This document shows, piece after piece, positions 15,921 to 25,312 of a DNA stretch of 46,493 nt. A model generated the notes under the pieces. That model worked only from the letters and a program-made list of their open reading frames with translations, had not been told where the DNA came from and did no database searches. Both the position numbers and the translations under genes were made by a program. Origin of the DNA: an uncultured Bacilli bacterium (GTDB taxonomy: Bacteria; Bacillota_I; Bacilli_A; RF39; UBA660); NCBI GenBank assembly GCA_944332535.1, contig CALVKE010000079.1, positions 1 through 46,493 on the forward strand, written 5' to 3'. Every line of letters begins with the position of its first letter. The first letter of the stretch is position 1.

Positions 15921-17003
15921 CTACCATTTCATTGGGCCTTGATAATTTTCTCTAAAATTCACTTTACTCGTAACGTCGATGTAGTCGTTAATTGATCCGT
16001 CCCAAACATAATACTTATTATCGCTGGTCTTCCATACACTTTGGTTATTTAAACTGATTCCAGTAGATCCATATGCACTGTTATCGAAAATCTGCCCTGC
16101 TGTATATCCAGATTTTGATAGTTTTTTTCCGTCCACATTATTAGGTTGATATCCTGAATCTGTTCCATTATAACTGAATACACCATACTTTGCATCAGGA
16201 TTTACTTTTCCCGTATATGGATTGGCAATAATAATTCTACCGTTTGCAGCTTTAGAACTAGAAGAGGAACTTCCAGAAGAAGAACCATTGCTAAATCCAT
16301 AATTTTGAGATTTTTGCAACGCATATTCTTTTTCCCAATTTTTTTGAGATTGTGCTGCCTGTTGTTTTTCGAATTCCAATTGCGCCTGTTGAAGTGCAAG
16401 ATTGGCATTATACTGTCTAATCGCTTCTTGACGTTGTAATTCTGCTAATTGATTTTCCCATTCTTGTTGCTTTTGTGCTAACAATTGTGCATACACTGTA
16501 TTATATTGATTTAATGCTTGTGTATCAATTTGATTTTGCAAATTGGCAATGTTAGAATCATATTGGTTAATTGCATTTAATCGGTTGGTATCATATTGAA
16601 TATTAGCATTATTAACCTGGTCATCTACGGCTTGCAATTGATTAGTTCTATCTCTAATAATAGAATTTAAATTTGTACCATAACTATTATTAATAGAATT
16701 AACTTGACTACCTACTATTCCTTGTGTACCAAGCCCTGCACGACTCATAGCAGATTGATTATCTTTTAACGATAACAATCTATTAATATTTGCCTGCTTA
16801 GCATTATTTAATGCTTCTTGCCTGATAGTGTCTTTCCCAGCATTTAAATTATTGATCGCATTTAATCGTTCATTTTCTATTGCGTCTAAAGTGTTTTGCT
16901 TAGCCTGATTTTGTTGATCAATCAAATATTGACTTTGTTGTTTTAACGCGTCTGCATATTTTTTCGCGGTTTCCTTTGCTTCTTCCATCCAAGAAACTGC
17001 CAT
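15921..17003 (-). CDS. putative internal virion / ejection protein
   Basis: 360 residues. The first 230 are one long Gln/Asn/Ala-rich helical array with heptad character (repeats such as NERLNAINNL and QAQLEFEKQQAAQSQKNWEKE). A Gly/Ser linker follows (SNGSSSGSSSSSSK), then a beta-rich C-terminal piece of about 100 residues (YGVFSYNGTDSGYQP, NKYYVWDGSINDYID). This composition and the place between the tail propeller protein and the giant polyvalent protein fit a podovirus internal core protein. Its N-terminus MAVSWMEEAKE resembles the MAVSYNDFKKK start of the next gene. Confidence 0.55.
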   Translation of the reverse strand: MAVSWMEEAKETAKKYADALKQQSQYLIDQQNQAKQNTLDAIENERLNAINNLNAGKDTIRQEALNNAKQANINRLLSLKDNQSAMSRAGLGTQGIVGSQVNSINNSYGTNLNSIIRDRTNQLQAVDDQVNNANIQYDTNRLNAINQYDSNIANLQNQIDTQALNQYNTVYAQLLAQKQQEWENQLAELQRQEAIRQYNANLALQQAQLEFEKQQAAQSQKNWEKEYALQKSQNYGFSNGSSSGSSSSSSKAANGRIIIANPYTGKVNPDAKYGVFSYNGTDSGYQPNNVDGKKLSKSGYTAGQIFDNSAYGSTGISLNNQSVWKTSDNKYYVWDGSINDYIDVTSKVNFRENYQGPMKW

Positions 17004-17007
17004 ATTA

Positions 17008-18855
17008 TCACTCTCCTCTATACTTTCCAGAGTTAATGTACTCTAAAATTAATCGTTCAAATGTCATTCTATTAACAGTCGCATTTTTAAAGAAGAACTT
17101 AACAAACATAAACTTCTGGATTTTTTCCTTTTCTTGTATTGTTTTTGGAAAATCATCTTTTAAAGCACTATAATTTTTACTAATAATTTCAACGCTTCCA
17201 TCATCCAAAATATATCCAAAAGTAATGTCACAATCTCCTCCAGGATTCAAAATTAAAGTAACTATTTTAATAGTTTTGGCTAAATTACTAGAATTAAGTT
17301 CCAAAAATGGAGTTTCCCAATAAACGTCGACTGGAATTTCGCCATCCTTGTATTCGTTATCAAAAATATATATTTTTCCATCATTTGATCCAAAGATTAA
17401 TTGGTCATTCCAAGAGCATAATACTCTCGCTGGAATATTATCCCAATAATACCATTCATATTGATATTGTTCTGTTTTGGAATGCTTTGGATAACTCAAA
17501 TATCTACTATCAGCGATGTACATATGATTATTAATTGCTAAATAATATTTTCCTGCTACAGTAATTGCAACAGCATTTTCCAAATTAGGTTCTTGCATTA
17601 GACGATTATTAATATAATAACTTCTTTGTTGAACGTACTTTTCTCCCGCGCTTGATCCGATAATAGCAAAAATTCCTTGATTCGTTAACGTTAATGGATC
17701 GTTCAATAAATTGGCATTAGCATACTTCGAAATACAGCCAATATTTTTTACTCCATCTCGCAAAGGAAAAACTTCAACTGTATCTAAGAGATTAGAAGTA
17801 CGATAATAAACAGTGCAGTCAGTATCAGTTTGTTTTTTTTGAACTGCTAAAGTACCATCATTAAGTCTTGAATAATTAATAATCGGTTCAATACCGATCT
17901 TTGTAAAGTTCTCATCAGGAAAATATGTGGGGTCATCTTGTTCACTGTGAAAGTCATAATTCGGGAACTCTGGATTACCGCTAATGAAAATACGATTGTT
18001 ATTACCGTCGTATCCATATAAAGTAGCAATTGTGCATTTATTTACTTTTTCGGTATTATCAGAATATTCTTTTTTAAAACGAATACTTACGCTATCACGA
18101 CCTAGTACAGGACTTTCTCCTGGAGCAGTTTTAAAAGTTACCTTGTTATTACCATCAAATGTATAATCAGTATTCGGGATAATTTCCCATTCTCCTGTAT
18201 CGCGAAGTACCTGAACAAGAGTAACTTCTTCTATTTCTGTATCGCTCAGTATAAAGTCCGTTTGATCAATTTCCTCGTAGATTACTTCTCCTTCTGATAC
18301 TGTTTCTTTTTGAATTTTTTCAGGCAAAAAGGTATTAATTTGATAAGAGCTCAGCATATTTATCTTCTCGTAATCCGTCCCTCCACCAGAAGAATCTCGA
18401 GCAATAGATGTTGTTGGAATATATCCGCATTGATCTAAAAATTTCGCTTCATAGCTATCTACAAATTTACTATATATTACTGCTCTTTTCCCGTCAAAAA
18501 TAACAAAATACTCATTAAAATAAAGCCCTATGGAGCGTTCGTTATTCATTCCAGATAAAAGAGGCACAAAAGTAGAAAAATCAGAAGAGCATTCATACAA
18601 AGAACTTCCAGAATGTACCAAAAAAATTTCTCCATCTTCGGTATCAATATTCCAAATTCCATTAATGCAGCTTCCAATTGTATTTAATAAATGATAACCA
18701 TTTCTTGATTCGTTATAACCATTTTTGTTAATTATATTTTTAGCGTTCGGGCTCCGCCTTTTATCAATTTCAATTGGAGAAGAAGTAAAATCTACTCCTT
18801 TGAATTCTTCGATTGAAAATAATAATTTAGCAGCCTGACTAGGGACAGAATACAT
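17008..18855 (-). CDS. beta-propeller-like podovirus tail (stabilisation) protein
   Basis: 615 residues, mostly beta strands with recurring blade-like units (GIWNIDTEDGEIFLVHSGSS, LCSWNDQLIFGSNDGKIYIFD). The opening FKGVDFTSSPIEIDKRRSPNAKNI is like that of phage tail/stabilisation proteins. Podoviruses of the P22 group carry a comparable tail accessory protein between adaptor and ejection genes, which is where this one sits. It probably forms the short tail tube or nozzle. Assigned by fold impression and context. Confidence 0.6.
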   Translation of the reverse strand: MYSVPSQAAKLLFSIEEFKGVDFTSSPIEIDKRRSPNAKNIINKNGYNESRNGYHLLNTIGSCINGIWNIDTEDGEIFLVHSGSSLYECSSDFSTFVPLLSGMNNERSIGLYFNEYFVIFDGKRAVIYSKFVDSYEAKFLDQCGYIPTTSIARDSSGGGTDYEKINMLSSYQINTFLPEKIQKETVSEGEVIYEEIDQTDFILSDTEIEEVTLVQVLRDTGEWEIIPNTDYTFDGNNKVTFKTAPGESPVLGRDSVSIRFKKEYSDNTEKVNKCTIATLYGYDGNNNRIFISGNPEFPNYDFHSEQDDPTYFPDENFTKIGIEPIINYSRLNDGTLAVQKKQTDTDCTVYYRTSNLLDTVEVFPLRDGVKNIGCISKYANANLLNDPLTLTNQGIFAIIGSSAGEKYVQQRSYYINNRLMQEPNLENAVAITVAGKYYLAINNHMYIADSRYLSYPKHSKTEQYQYEWYYWDNIPARVLCSWNDQLIFGSNDGKIYIFDNEYKDGEIPVDVYWETPFLELNSSNLAKTIKIVTLILNPGGDCDITFGYILDDGSVEIISKNYSALKDDFPKTIQEKEKIQKFMFVKFFFKNATVNRMTFERLILEYINSGKYRGE

Positions 18856-18863
18856 GTTATCAC

Positions 18864-19466
18864 CTACATTCCTATAGAATAAATCGTATTAATGTTTTGA
18901 TTGGAATTGCTATTACTATTGTATTTCTGGGCGATGCTACTAACATTTGTCATAAATTCATTCATATAAACGGTGGCAAGAGAAATGTCGTCATCCTTAT
19001 AAAGCTCGCCGGCAATGTAAAGCGGAATTAATTTTGCTAGTTGCTTATTTATTTCTATTTCAAAGTTAGCTGGAGTTTTATCTGTGATGTCGTCAATATA
19101 AGATTCGTAAAAAACGGTAATAGGAGCACTTTTCCAATTGTCTATCACTAAAATATTGTTACCAATTGTTCGATATCGAATAGGTTCGTCACAGACAATT
19201 TCCGCGATACATTTGAAGTTGTCTATCAGTTCCTCTAACGCATATTTATTAGTGGTTTCATCCCTTTCAATTTCATAACTTTGAATAAAAGGAATCCCGT
19301 TGTCTAACAAATAATTAATTGCCTCGTTGCAGGCTTGTGGCATAGCAAATAAATAAGTCTTGTATTTTTTATCTTGCTTGTACTCTTCTAATTTGCTTAT
19401 TTCTAATTTGTCCTTATTTAAAAACATCTTTTTTAAAGCTTCTATTTGAACTTCTCCCCACTTCAT
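18864..19466 (-). CDS. head-to-tail adaptor protein (P22 gp4-like)
   Basis: 200 residues, largely alpha-helical, starting KWGEVQIEALKKMF. The centre (IEIVCDEPIRYR-like stretch) and the QLAKLIPLYIAGELYKDDD segment match the style of head-tail connector proteins; the C-terminus is Ser/Asn-rich. It lies just after capsid genes and before the tail propeller gene, the place of the gp4-type adaptor in P22-like phages. Function inferred from order and size. Confidence 0.6.
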   Translation of the reverse strand: MKWGEVQIEALKKMFLNKDKLEISKLEEYKQDKKYKTYLFAMPQACNEAINYLLDNGIPFIQSYEIERDETTNKYALEELIDNFKCIAEIVCDEPIRYRTIGNNILVIDNWKSAPITVFYESYIDDITDKTPANFEIEINKQLAKLIPLYIAGELYKDDDISLATVYMNEFMTNVSSIAQKYNSNSNSNQNINTIYSIGM

Positions 19467-19483
19467 ATTTATCCTCCTTTAGG

Positions 19484-19525
19484 TCAAGTTTGTAGGATTT
19501 GCACCCACATATACTTTTAACTTGA
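19484..19525 (-). other. tRNA-like mini-structure in an intercistronic spacer
   Basis: On the minus strand TCAAGTT and AACTTGA form a 7-bp acceptor-like stem. Inside lies GTGGG-TGCAAAT-CCTAC, a 5-bp stem with a 7-base loop very like a T-arm. One base separates the two, and CC follows the stem. There is no D-arm or anticodon arm, so it is not a tRNA gene. Its place is between the capsid-associated gene and the adaptor gene of the late mRNA, overlapping the run-up to the adaptor RBS. Confidence 0.4.
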
Positions 19526-19538
19526 TAAAGAGGCTAAA

Positions 19539-19925
19539 TTAAATATATTTAGCCTCATGCAAAATTCGTTCTACTTCTTCTGGAACTTCTACTTTTTCGC
19601 CTCTTTTAATCTGCCAAGTATATCCGTTTATAGTAACTGGAACAACTAAATCTTTTGGATTTCTTTTATCAATTGGAATAGTTAAAGTTACTGTTTTTTG
19701 AGTATTTTTTAAAATTCGATTAGTAGATAGTGATTCTTTTCTTAGCTCTTTATCAGACAATTCCTTTAATTTTTCTTCCACTTGTTTATTTTTTTCTTCC
19801 AACTTTTCTTTTTCCTTTTGGAAATTGTTTAAGATTTCTAATTGCTCCGCTGTGATTTTTACAGTAATAGCTTCGTCTTGATTAGAACTGTCAGTATTAA
19901 TTACACTTTCTTTAGTATTTGCCAT
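19539..19925 (-). CDS. capsid-associated small protein
   Basis: 128 residues. Residues 20-65 are a charged coiled coil (LEILNNFQKEKEKLEEKNKQ). Residues 75-125 form a small beta domain (VTLTIPIDKRNPKDLVVPVTINGY, then IKRGEKVEVPEEVERIL) that recurs in uncharacterised proteins beside capsid genes. RBS AAAGGAGGAA precedes the start. It could be a head decoration or completion protein. Its last codons lie in a 10-bp inverted repeat (GAGGCTAAAT/ATTTAGCCTC) without a T run. Confidence 0.6.
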   Translation of the reverse strand: MANTKESVINTDSSNQDEAITVKITAEQLEILNNFQKEKEKLEEKNKQVEEKLKELSDKELRKESLSTNRILKNTQKTVTLTIPIDKRNPKDLVVPVTINGYTWQIKRGEKVEVPEEVERILHEAKYI

Positions 19926-19960
19926 TTTAATTCCTCCTTTAATAAAGCAAGAGCCTGCAA

Positions 19961-20899
19961 TTAAGCAGTAGCTCCTGTTTCAATTCTTACAATTGCCAAT
20001 TCATTTAAACGAATAGCAGTAAACATATTTTTCCATCCGACAGTATTTCTTTGTTCTAATGGATCTGAGGTCCCAGATTCACTAGCTCTTTTTACGATGA
20101 TTCTTGGTTTTCCGCGGCCATTTTCTAAATCAACCATACCGTAAGAATGTCTTCCATAAACAACAGCTCTATGAATTTCTACATCTGAAGTGTTTTCCAC
20201 AGTGGAAGCGTTGGTTGATACTTTAATTCTAGCTTTATCGTATGTACCAATTTCTCCTTTTAACAAGGCTTTTTGGTTAGCGTATTTTGCAACCTCAGTA
20301 AAACCATTTGATGAAGTATCATTTTTCATATCAAATTCTTGATCAGCGTCGATAATTGCATGGTAATAACCATCTTCAAATGGTTTCGCCCCAGCTTTTT
20401 TTAATCTTTTAATAGCCTTTCTAATTTCAAGACCAGTAAGAACGTCGGTTGCTGCTAGAGTGTCTCTTGAAGCTTTACCGTTTGCATATTGAACGGTTGT
20501 TCCTGCAATTACAACATCTCTAACAATAGTATCTACTAAAAGTGAGGCTTGTTCTCCTAAAACTTCACTGGATTCTGTAATGACAGGGTCTTTTGCTTGC
20601 ATGTCTAATACATCAGATACAGTTACATAATCTCCGTATTGATCAGCAGTTGCTTTTAAACTAGTAATGCTTAAAGATTTCCCATCTGGGGTAACTCCTT
20701 CCGTTAAAGGTGTAGTTGGGATTTTGAGAGATTCGAATCGTCTAAATTCTACTTCAGTCCCTTTTCCTTTTGGAATTTTCTTCTTATCAGCGTCTTCTGC
20801 ATATTGAAGCTCTGGTAATAATCTTTCTAACAATGTTCTGTCATAAAAGACTTGGTTTTCGGCTGTTAGAGTACCGATTGTATTGGGCGTATTTGCCAT
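19961..20899 (-). CDS. major capsid protein, N4-gp56 family
   Basis: 312 residues. The opening (QVFYDRTLLERLLPELQYAEDADKKKIPKGKGTEVEF-type region), the LTEGVTPDGKSLSITSLKATADQYGDYVTVSDVLD stretch, and the later HAIIDADQEFDMKND and VVYGRHSYGMVDLENG are characteristic of the N4-gp56/P22-like HK97-fold coat proteins. It builds the icosahedral shell. A strong AAGGAGGAATTAAA ribosome site and its place after the scaffold gene agree. This family is the best single marker that the phage is a podovirus. Confidence 0.88.
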   Translation of the reverse strand: MANTPNTIGTLTAENQVFYDRTLLERLLPELQYAEDADKKKIPKGKGTEVEFRRFESLKIPTTPLTEGVTPDGKSLSITSLKATADQYGDYVTVSDVLDMQAKDPVITESSEVLGEQASLLVDTIVRDVVIAGTTVQYANGKASRDTLAATDVLTGLEIRKAIKRLKKAGAKPFEDGYYHAIIDADQEFDMKNDTSSNGFTEVAKYANQKALLKGEIGTYDKARIKVSTNASTVENTSDVEIHRAVVYGRHSYGMVDLENGRGKPRIIVKRASESGTSDPLEQRNTVGWKNMFTAIRLNELAIVRIETGATA

Positions 20900-20911
20900 T
20901 TTAATTCCTCC

Positions 20912-21712
20912 TTAATCTCCGTTTTTAACACGTTCTACTTCTTTTAAAAATTCTTCTCTGCTCATAGACGCATAATCTATAGTATTAGAAGAATAGTTAT
21001 TCAAACTTCCGGGTGTTGAAATAGTATTTGCTATAGTTTGCTCAGCTTGTTTTATTGACTCTGCACGAAATTTACTTTTTAATTCATTAAAATTATCATA
21101 AAGTTCTACTAAAGATTTGCTTTTTCCCTCAATGTAGTCTTTAAAAAGAGGGTCTGCTAGTAACTCATTTAAATCAACTTTAGGATATTTATTAATAAAA
21201 TCTTCCACATCTTTTTTCGCGTTTTCTTCTATCTCTTTTTGACGTTCTTTCTCGCGAGATTCTTCTCGCCTTTTATCAGCAGCATATATCGCATAATCAC
21301 TTATAGGATCTTTTCCTTCAGCTTCTAACTTGCACATGGCTTCATAAACTTCAATATCTGCTTCGTCTTGCATAACAGTTTGAGTAAAAGGATTTACGCG
21401 TCCTTTGAATGCTTCTAATCTACCTTTTTTATAAGCATCTTGGATCGCTTTTTCACGCTCTTCACGTTCTCTCCTTTTTTGTGCAAATGTTGCTCTTTCT
21501 TCCTTCGTTTGAATTGATTTATTATCTTTTTTGCTTGATTCTACTTCTGAAGAAATTTCGTTAGATTGCGTTTCGTTCTCATTAGAGTCATCTATATTAT
21601 TGCTCGTATCAGTAAATGTCATTTCCTCATTAGAATCATTGATAGCAGACTCTTCCTCTGCCTCGATTGGTGCAGCGACTCCCAATTCTTTTGCGCTATT
21701 TTCGTTTTCCAT
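20912..21712 (-). CDS. capsid scaffold protein
   Basis: 266 residues from the ATG at 21712 (MENENSAKEL), which follows AAAGGAGGAAAA. An upstream TTG start would begin in the tandem repeat. The protein is very rich in Glu, Lys and Ser, disordered for about 80 residues, then helical (EERATFAQKRREREEREKAI) with a C-terminal helix (SMSREEFLKEVERVKNGD-like end). Composition, helix content and the place between portal and capsid genes are typical of phage scaffolding proteins. Confidence 0.75.
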   Translation of the reverse strand: MENENSAKELGVAAPIEAEEESAINDSNEEMTFTDTSNNIDDSNENETQSNEISSEVESSKKDNKSIQTKEERATFAQKRREREEREKAIQDAYKKGRLEAFKGRVNPFTQTVMQDEADIEVYEAMCKLEAEGKDPISDYAIYAADKRREESREKERQKEIEENAKKDVEDFINKYPKVDLNELLADPLFKDYIEGKSKSLVELYDNFNELKSKFRAESIKQAEQTIANTISTPGSLNNYSSNTIDYASMSREEFLKEVERVKNGD

Positions 21713-21724
21713 TTTTCCTCCTTT

Positions 21725-21776
21725 GATTTTTACGCTATTCAATGCGTTATCTTAGATTTTTACGCTATTCAATGCG
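21725..21776. repeat. tandem 22-bp direct repeat upstream of the scaffold gene
   Basis: Two identical 22-bp copies (21725-21746 and 21755-21776), beginning GATTTTTACG and ending CAATGCG, separated by 8 bp. They fill most of the portal-scaffold spacer. Each copy on the minus strand contains TTG followed by six sense codons, so the repeat looks like a duplication of a former gene start. A protein-binding or processing role is also possible. Confidence 0.8.
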
Positions 21777-21787
21777 ATTTTTTAACC

Positions 21788-23479
21788 TTATTGATTAATC
21801 ATTTGCCCCCCAACCAGGGCATTAGTATTCATTTGACTTTGTTGCAAAAGATTCTGTTGTAACAGTTCTTCTTTCTTTTTTCTTCGAATTTGTTTTAGTT
21901 GTTTTTTAAAGGTCATGATCGATTCTGGATAAAGTTCAATATGGTCATCTGCATCGATCGTGCCATCGGCTTTAAGCTGATCTAATAATTGAATGGTAAG
22001 GCTTTCGCTCCAAGCTCCGCCGGCTCCGACTTCTACATTTTGAGAATAGTCAAATTCCTCATACTCTTCTCCTGACATTTGCTCAAAGTATTGATGGCCA
22101 TCTTCTTCAAAAGAAAATAATCTACCATCGTTATAGTAATATTTGAAAAATTGAAGCCAAATTGCTCCGATTTTTTCGTATGATCGGTAATATTTCTTCT
22201 GATACATTTCAACAGGTTTTTTTGCCTGATTTTGAAGAGCAATTATAGCAGACGCTGCCATATTTGCTCCAAGCACTTCTCCAGTCACTACCTCGGTAGA
22301 ACCTGTTGTCGTCCTTGTTAAATCCATCAAAGTGCTGGTTAACTGCAAAGCTTGTGGATTAAACCCAGTGGTTTGCATATATTGAATTCCCCAGCCGTTT
22401 GTTTTTGAATAATCCGTTAAAATTTCTCCAGGAGTGTTCGTGACTACTTGCTTAGCGAGTGCTCCAACTTTTTGAAGGATTTTTGGCCATGCTGTCTGCT
22501 GCACAGAAAGCAGCATCATTCCAACATTAAAATTTAATGCTTTATTGTTTGGAATAGCCTGTTCGACTTCACCAATTCCATAAATACATCGTTTTCTAGA
22601 TTTATGGCTGCCTACAACGATTGGATACAACTGTTTTTGCAAAGAATACTCTTCTTTTGGAACATCCGGCTCGTTAATTTCTTCTAAATCTTCTGATTTG
22701 ATTTTTTTACTATTTAAACGAGGTTCCCAATAAGTAGTTGGCTGTATCTCTACATTTTTGGTAGCTTTTCTCCAAACCACTTTACCATTAACTCTTGAAT
22801 ATTCAGTTAATACTGTGCACACTTCTTTATCTTTTAAAGCTTCATCGTCTATCTCATTGTCGGCACAAATTTCTTCCCAATTGCTTATATGATTTTTTTG
22901 GGCTAACTCACGTACGCTTTCTACCGATTCACTGCTTACGATAATAATCCATCTTTGCTTTTGCTCGTCTTTTACCATCGGATTATCAAAAAAAATATTT
23001 TTAGGATGAATAACCTCGCCTCGCATGGCACCGACAAAAGGAGACTGAACACCGCCGACCACTTCATTATCCCAAAAATAATGTATTGCATAGCTTCCTA
23101 ATTGGGTCGCTTCATCTTGTGCTTCATCATCTAAATCTTCCTGTTTCAATTCTTTTGCGATGTTTTCGGCAAATTTTGTGAATATTTCAGCTCCTTTTGT
23201 TGCTTTATCTAAATTAAAAAACACTTCACTTGGACGATAAATAATTTTAATTTTAGAACTCAAAATATTAGATTTCTTATTTTCAGCAATCATAGAACAT
23301 AAATTTATGACTGGACGCGGCATATTTCTTGTTCGTGGAGTAGGAGGCGGCCAATGTTTTCCTTCGACGAAATTTTCACACTCATCCCACATATCTTCTA
23401 AACCCATGCGTTTGGTATAATTTAACGCGTCTTGATATCTTTTCCAAAGGATTGTTACTTTTTCATTCATCATCATCAT
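21788..23479 (-). CDS. portal protein, P22-like
   Basis: About 564 residues. The opening (LWKRYQDALNYTKRMGLEDMWDECENFVEGKHWPPPTPRTRNMPRPVIN-type region), the middle EGDEVIHPKN-like and GSTEVVTGEVLGANMAASAIIALQNQAKKPVE segment, and the acidic tail match P22-type portal proteins. It forms the dodecameric DNA gate and docks the terminase. Four ATG codons in a row (23479 to 23468) follow AAAGGAAG, so the exact start is uncertain; MNEKVTIL at 23470 is the last possibility. Overlaps the end of the upstream small gene. Confidence 0.85.
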   Translation of the reverse strand: MMMMNEKVTILWKRYQDALNYTKRMGLEDMWDECENFVEGKHWPPPTPRTRNMPRPVINLCSMIAENKKSNILSSKIKIIYRPSEVFFNLDKATKGAEIFTKFAENIAKELKQEDLDDEAQDEATQLGSYAIHYFWDNEVVGGVQSPFVGAMRGEVIHPKNIFFDNPMVKDEQKQRWIIIVSSESVESVRELAQKNHISNWEEICADNEIDDEALKDKEVCTVLTEYSRVNGKVVWRKATKNVEIQPTTYWEPRLNSKKIKSEDLEEINEPDVPKEEYSLQKQLYPIVVGSHKSRKRCIYGIGEVEQAIPNNKALNFNVGMMLLSVQQTAWPKILQKVGALAKQVVTNTPGEILTDYSKTNGWGIQYMQTTGFNPQALQLTSTLMDLTRTTTGSTEVVTGEVLGANMAASAIIALQNQAKKPVEMYQKKYYRSYEKIGAIWLQFFKYYYNDGRLFSFEEDGHQYFEQMSGEEYEEFDYSQNVEVGAGGAWSESLTIQLLDQLKADGTIDADDHIELYPESIMTFKKQLKQIRRKKKEELLQQNLLQQSQMNTNALVGGQMINQ

Positions 23480-23666
23480 CACTTCCTTTAATAATTCCTG
23501 TCTGCCACTCTTCAATTAGGTCAGGAGTATAATGATTTAAGTTTTGAGGAGGCTGATATTCCTCTGCCTTTTGATTATGATTTTTCGTTTCTTTTAAATG
23601 TCTTTCTAAAATCAAGGGTAAAAGTAAACCTAAGACTAAACCTAAAATAAATGTTATTGTTTCCAT
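23463..23666 (-). CDS. small membrane protein between terminase and portal genes
   Basis: 67 residues from the ATG at 23666 (AGGTGGTGAAT upstream). One N-terminal membrane segment (ITFILGLVLGLLLPLILE) and a polar tail ending GSDDDDE, whose codons overlap the portal start. No known function. Confidence 0.6.
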   Translation of the reverse strand: METITFILGLVLGLLLPLILERHLKETKNHNQKAEEYQPPQNLNHYTPDLIEEWQTGIIKGSDDDDE

Positions 23667-23668
23667 AT

Positions 23669-25312
23669 TCACCACCTCATATAAATATCTTCATCATAAC
23701 AATCTTCATCATCTTTTGTCTTCAAAGGATCTGGCCATTCTATTTTTGAATCGTGTTCTATTTCTTTTACGACTAAATCCTGCTGATCACGAATCATCAA
23801 ACAAATACCTAAAGTCATTACTCTATCGTCATGATAGCCGTTTTCTGCTTCTTTTTTTCCGTTTTCCTTTTTTACAAAAGTCAAACATTGCTTCAATGTT
23901 TTTATATTGTTAATTTTGTCAACACTTTCTCGAATAAATTCTGTTAATGTAGCTAGTAAAACAGCTCTTGTTGCAACTGTCGTAAGCCATCCAATTTTGT
24001 CTTGATACTGGACTTTAATAGAATCGTCTGTCATTCTTACATACTGTTTAGGATAGCTCATGTTCCAAAGCATCTTTGTCGGATATGTTGAATAATTGTT
24101 CTCGATACCAATCAAAGCATCATTATAAAATTTTCCGAGACAATACATTTGATCTGCATATAAATCTTCGTCTGTTTCTATTGTTAAAGAGGCAACCTGA
24201 TCACACGTTATATTATTAAGCACATCTCCACAAAATTCATCGCTACCGATACCTGCTGTATCACCAGCCAAAACGTAGGGGTATCCTTCTCTTGGATCTT
24301 CATAAATTTCTATGCATCCATTTGGATCATCTATCCATCGGATATTACTAATTGATAACTCATTTTTCTCATATAAAAAAAGCCCGATTTTTAATGGCTT
24401 TTTATCTTTTATTTTTTCTAATCTTTGAATTAGTTTTTCTTTATCAAAAATACAAGAACCTGTGCCCAAAAATGCTTCTGCTGGACAAATCGGATACTCT
24501 TGTTTAAACATATCAATATCTCCATTACATTCGGTATTGATTTTATGTCTTCTCCATGCTATTTGTTCATAAGACAATTGATACATTAGTTGTAATTCTT
24601 TTTCTTCCTCAGTTAAATCAAAGCCATCATAGAAACGTTGGTATTCCGGAAGTTCGTTCCACCCAATAAAAACAGGAAGAAAATCACTTTCTCCTGCTAC
24701 GGCTTTATCCCATCTTTCTTTAAAATCTTCATATCCGTTGGCTGTTGATTCTATGATAACCATAGTTCCTGGAAGGTCGGGAACGGTTGCCAACAAACCG
24801 GATAAAGTTTCATGCTTTTTTCCTGGCCAAAAAGCATACTCAGAAATATGTAAAAAATGAAAGGTATATGAGCGACCCACACCAGATGAACCAGCCGTCA
24901 TACAGCGAATAGAGGAATTTAGTCCTGTTCCTTTATCGTTATTGAAAACTAATTCTTTGGCATTAGAATATTGAGTTTGTGGACGAAAATTCTCTGGCAT
25001 GTTATTATACATTAACTTAGTCATGTTATATAAGTTACTAGTGGCTTCATCTTTATGTGTAATGATTCCGGCTTGTTTGTTAGAACTATTGATGATATTA
25101 GTAAATATTATTGATTCTGTTGCGGTAGAAATCCCTTCTTGACGTGCTTTTAAAACGATTAAACGAATTGGCTTGTTCTGAGCAGCTTGGCTCTTAATAG
25201 CATCATAAAACTTTTCTTGAGGAATGTTGAATTTTAATGGGACGATTGAACCATTTTTATCCTTAATTTTAATAAATTTTTCAATAAAGAGTTTTCTATT
25301 AATATTCCTCAT
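23669..25312 (-). CDS. terminase large subunit
   Basis: 547 residues. ATPase: Walker A-like LKARQEGIST near residue 55-65, the Walker B-like strand MVIIESTANG with its Glu near 190, and WPGKKHETLSG between them. Nuclease: LAGDTAGIGSDEF with the first catalytic Asp near 350, GIENNY, and the late DDRVMTLGI acidic motif near 505. It packages DNA into the capsid through the portal. ATG 25312 is preceded by a GTG in frame. The gene starts inside the last codons of the small subunit, so the pair is translationally coupled. Confidence 0.9.
   Translation of the reverse strand: MRNINRKLFIEKFIKIKDKNGSIVPLKFNIPQEKFYDAIKSQAAQNKPIRLIVLKARQEGISTATESIIFTNIINSSNKQAGIITHKDEATSNLYNMTKLMYNNMPENFRPQTQYSNAKELVFNNDKGTGLNSSIRCMTAGSSGVGRSYTFHFLHISEYAFWPGKKHETLSGLLATVPDLPGTMVIIESTANGYEDFKERWDKAVAGESDFLPVFIGWNELPEYQRFYDGFDLTEEEKELQLMYQLSYEQIAWRRHKINTECNGDIDMFKQEYPICPAEAFLGTGSCIFDKEKLIQRLEKIKDKKPLKIGLFLYEKNELSISNIRWIDDPNGCIEIYEDPREGYPYVLAGDTAGIGSDEFCGDVLNNITCDQVASLTIETDEDLYADQMYCLGKFYNDALIGIENNYSTYPTKMLWNMSYPKQYVRMTDDSIKVQYQDKIGWLTTVATRAVLLATLTEFIRESVDKINNIKTLKQCLTFVKKENGKKEAENGYHDDRVMTLGICLMIRDQQDLVVKEIEHDSKIEWPDPLKTKDDEDCYDEDIYMRW

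Noticed and set aside
19484-19525. tRNA gene
   Set aside because: No D-arm, no anticodon arm, total length about 42 bases.
21725-21776. Possible CRISPR array
   Set aside because: Only two 22-bp copies with an 8-bp spacer, no cas genes; a local duplication is simpler.
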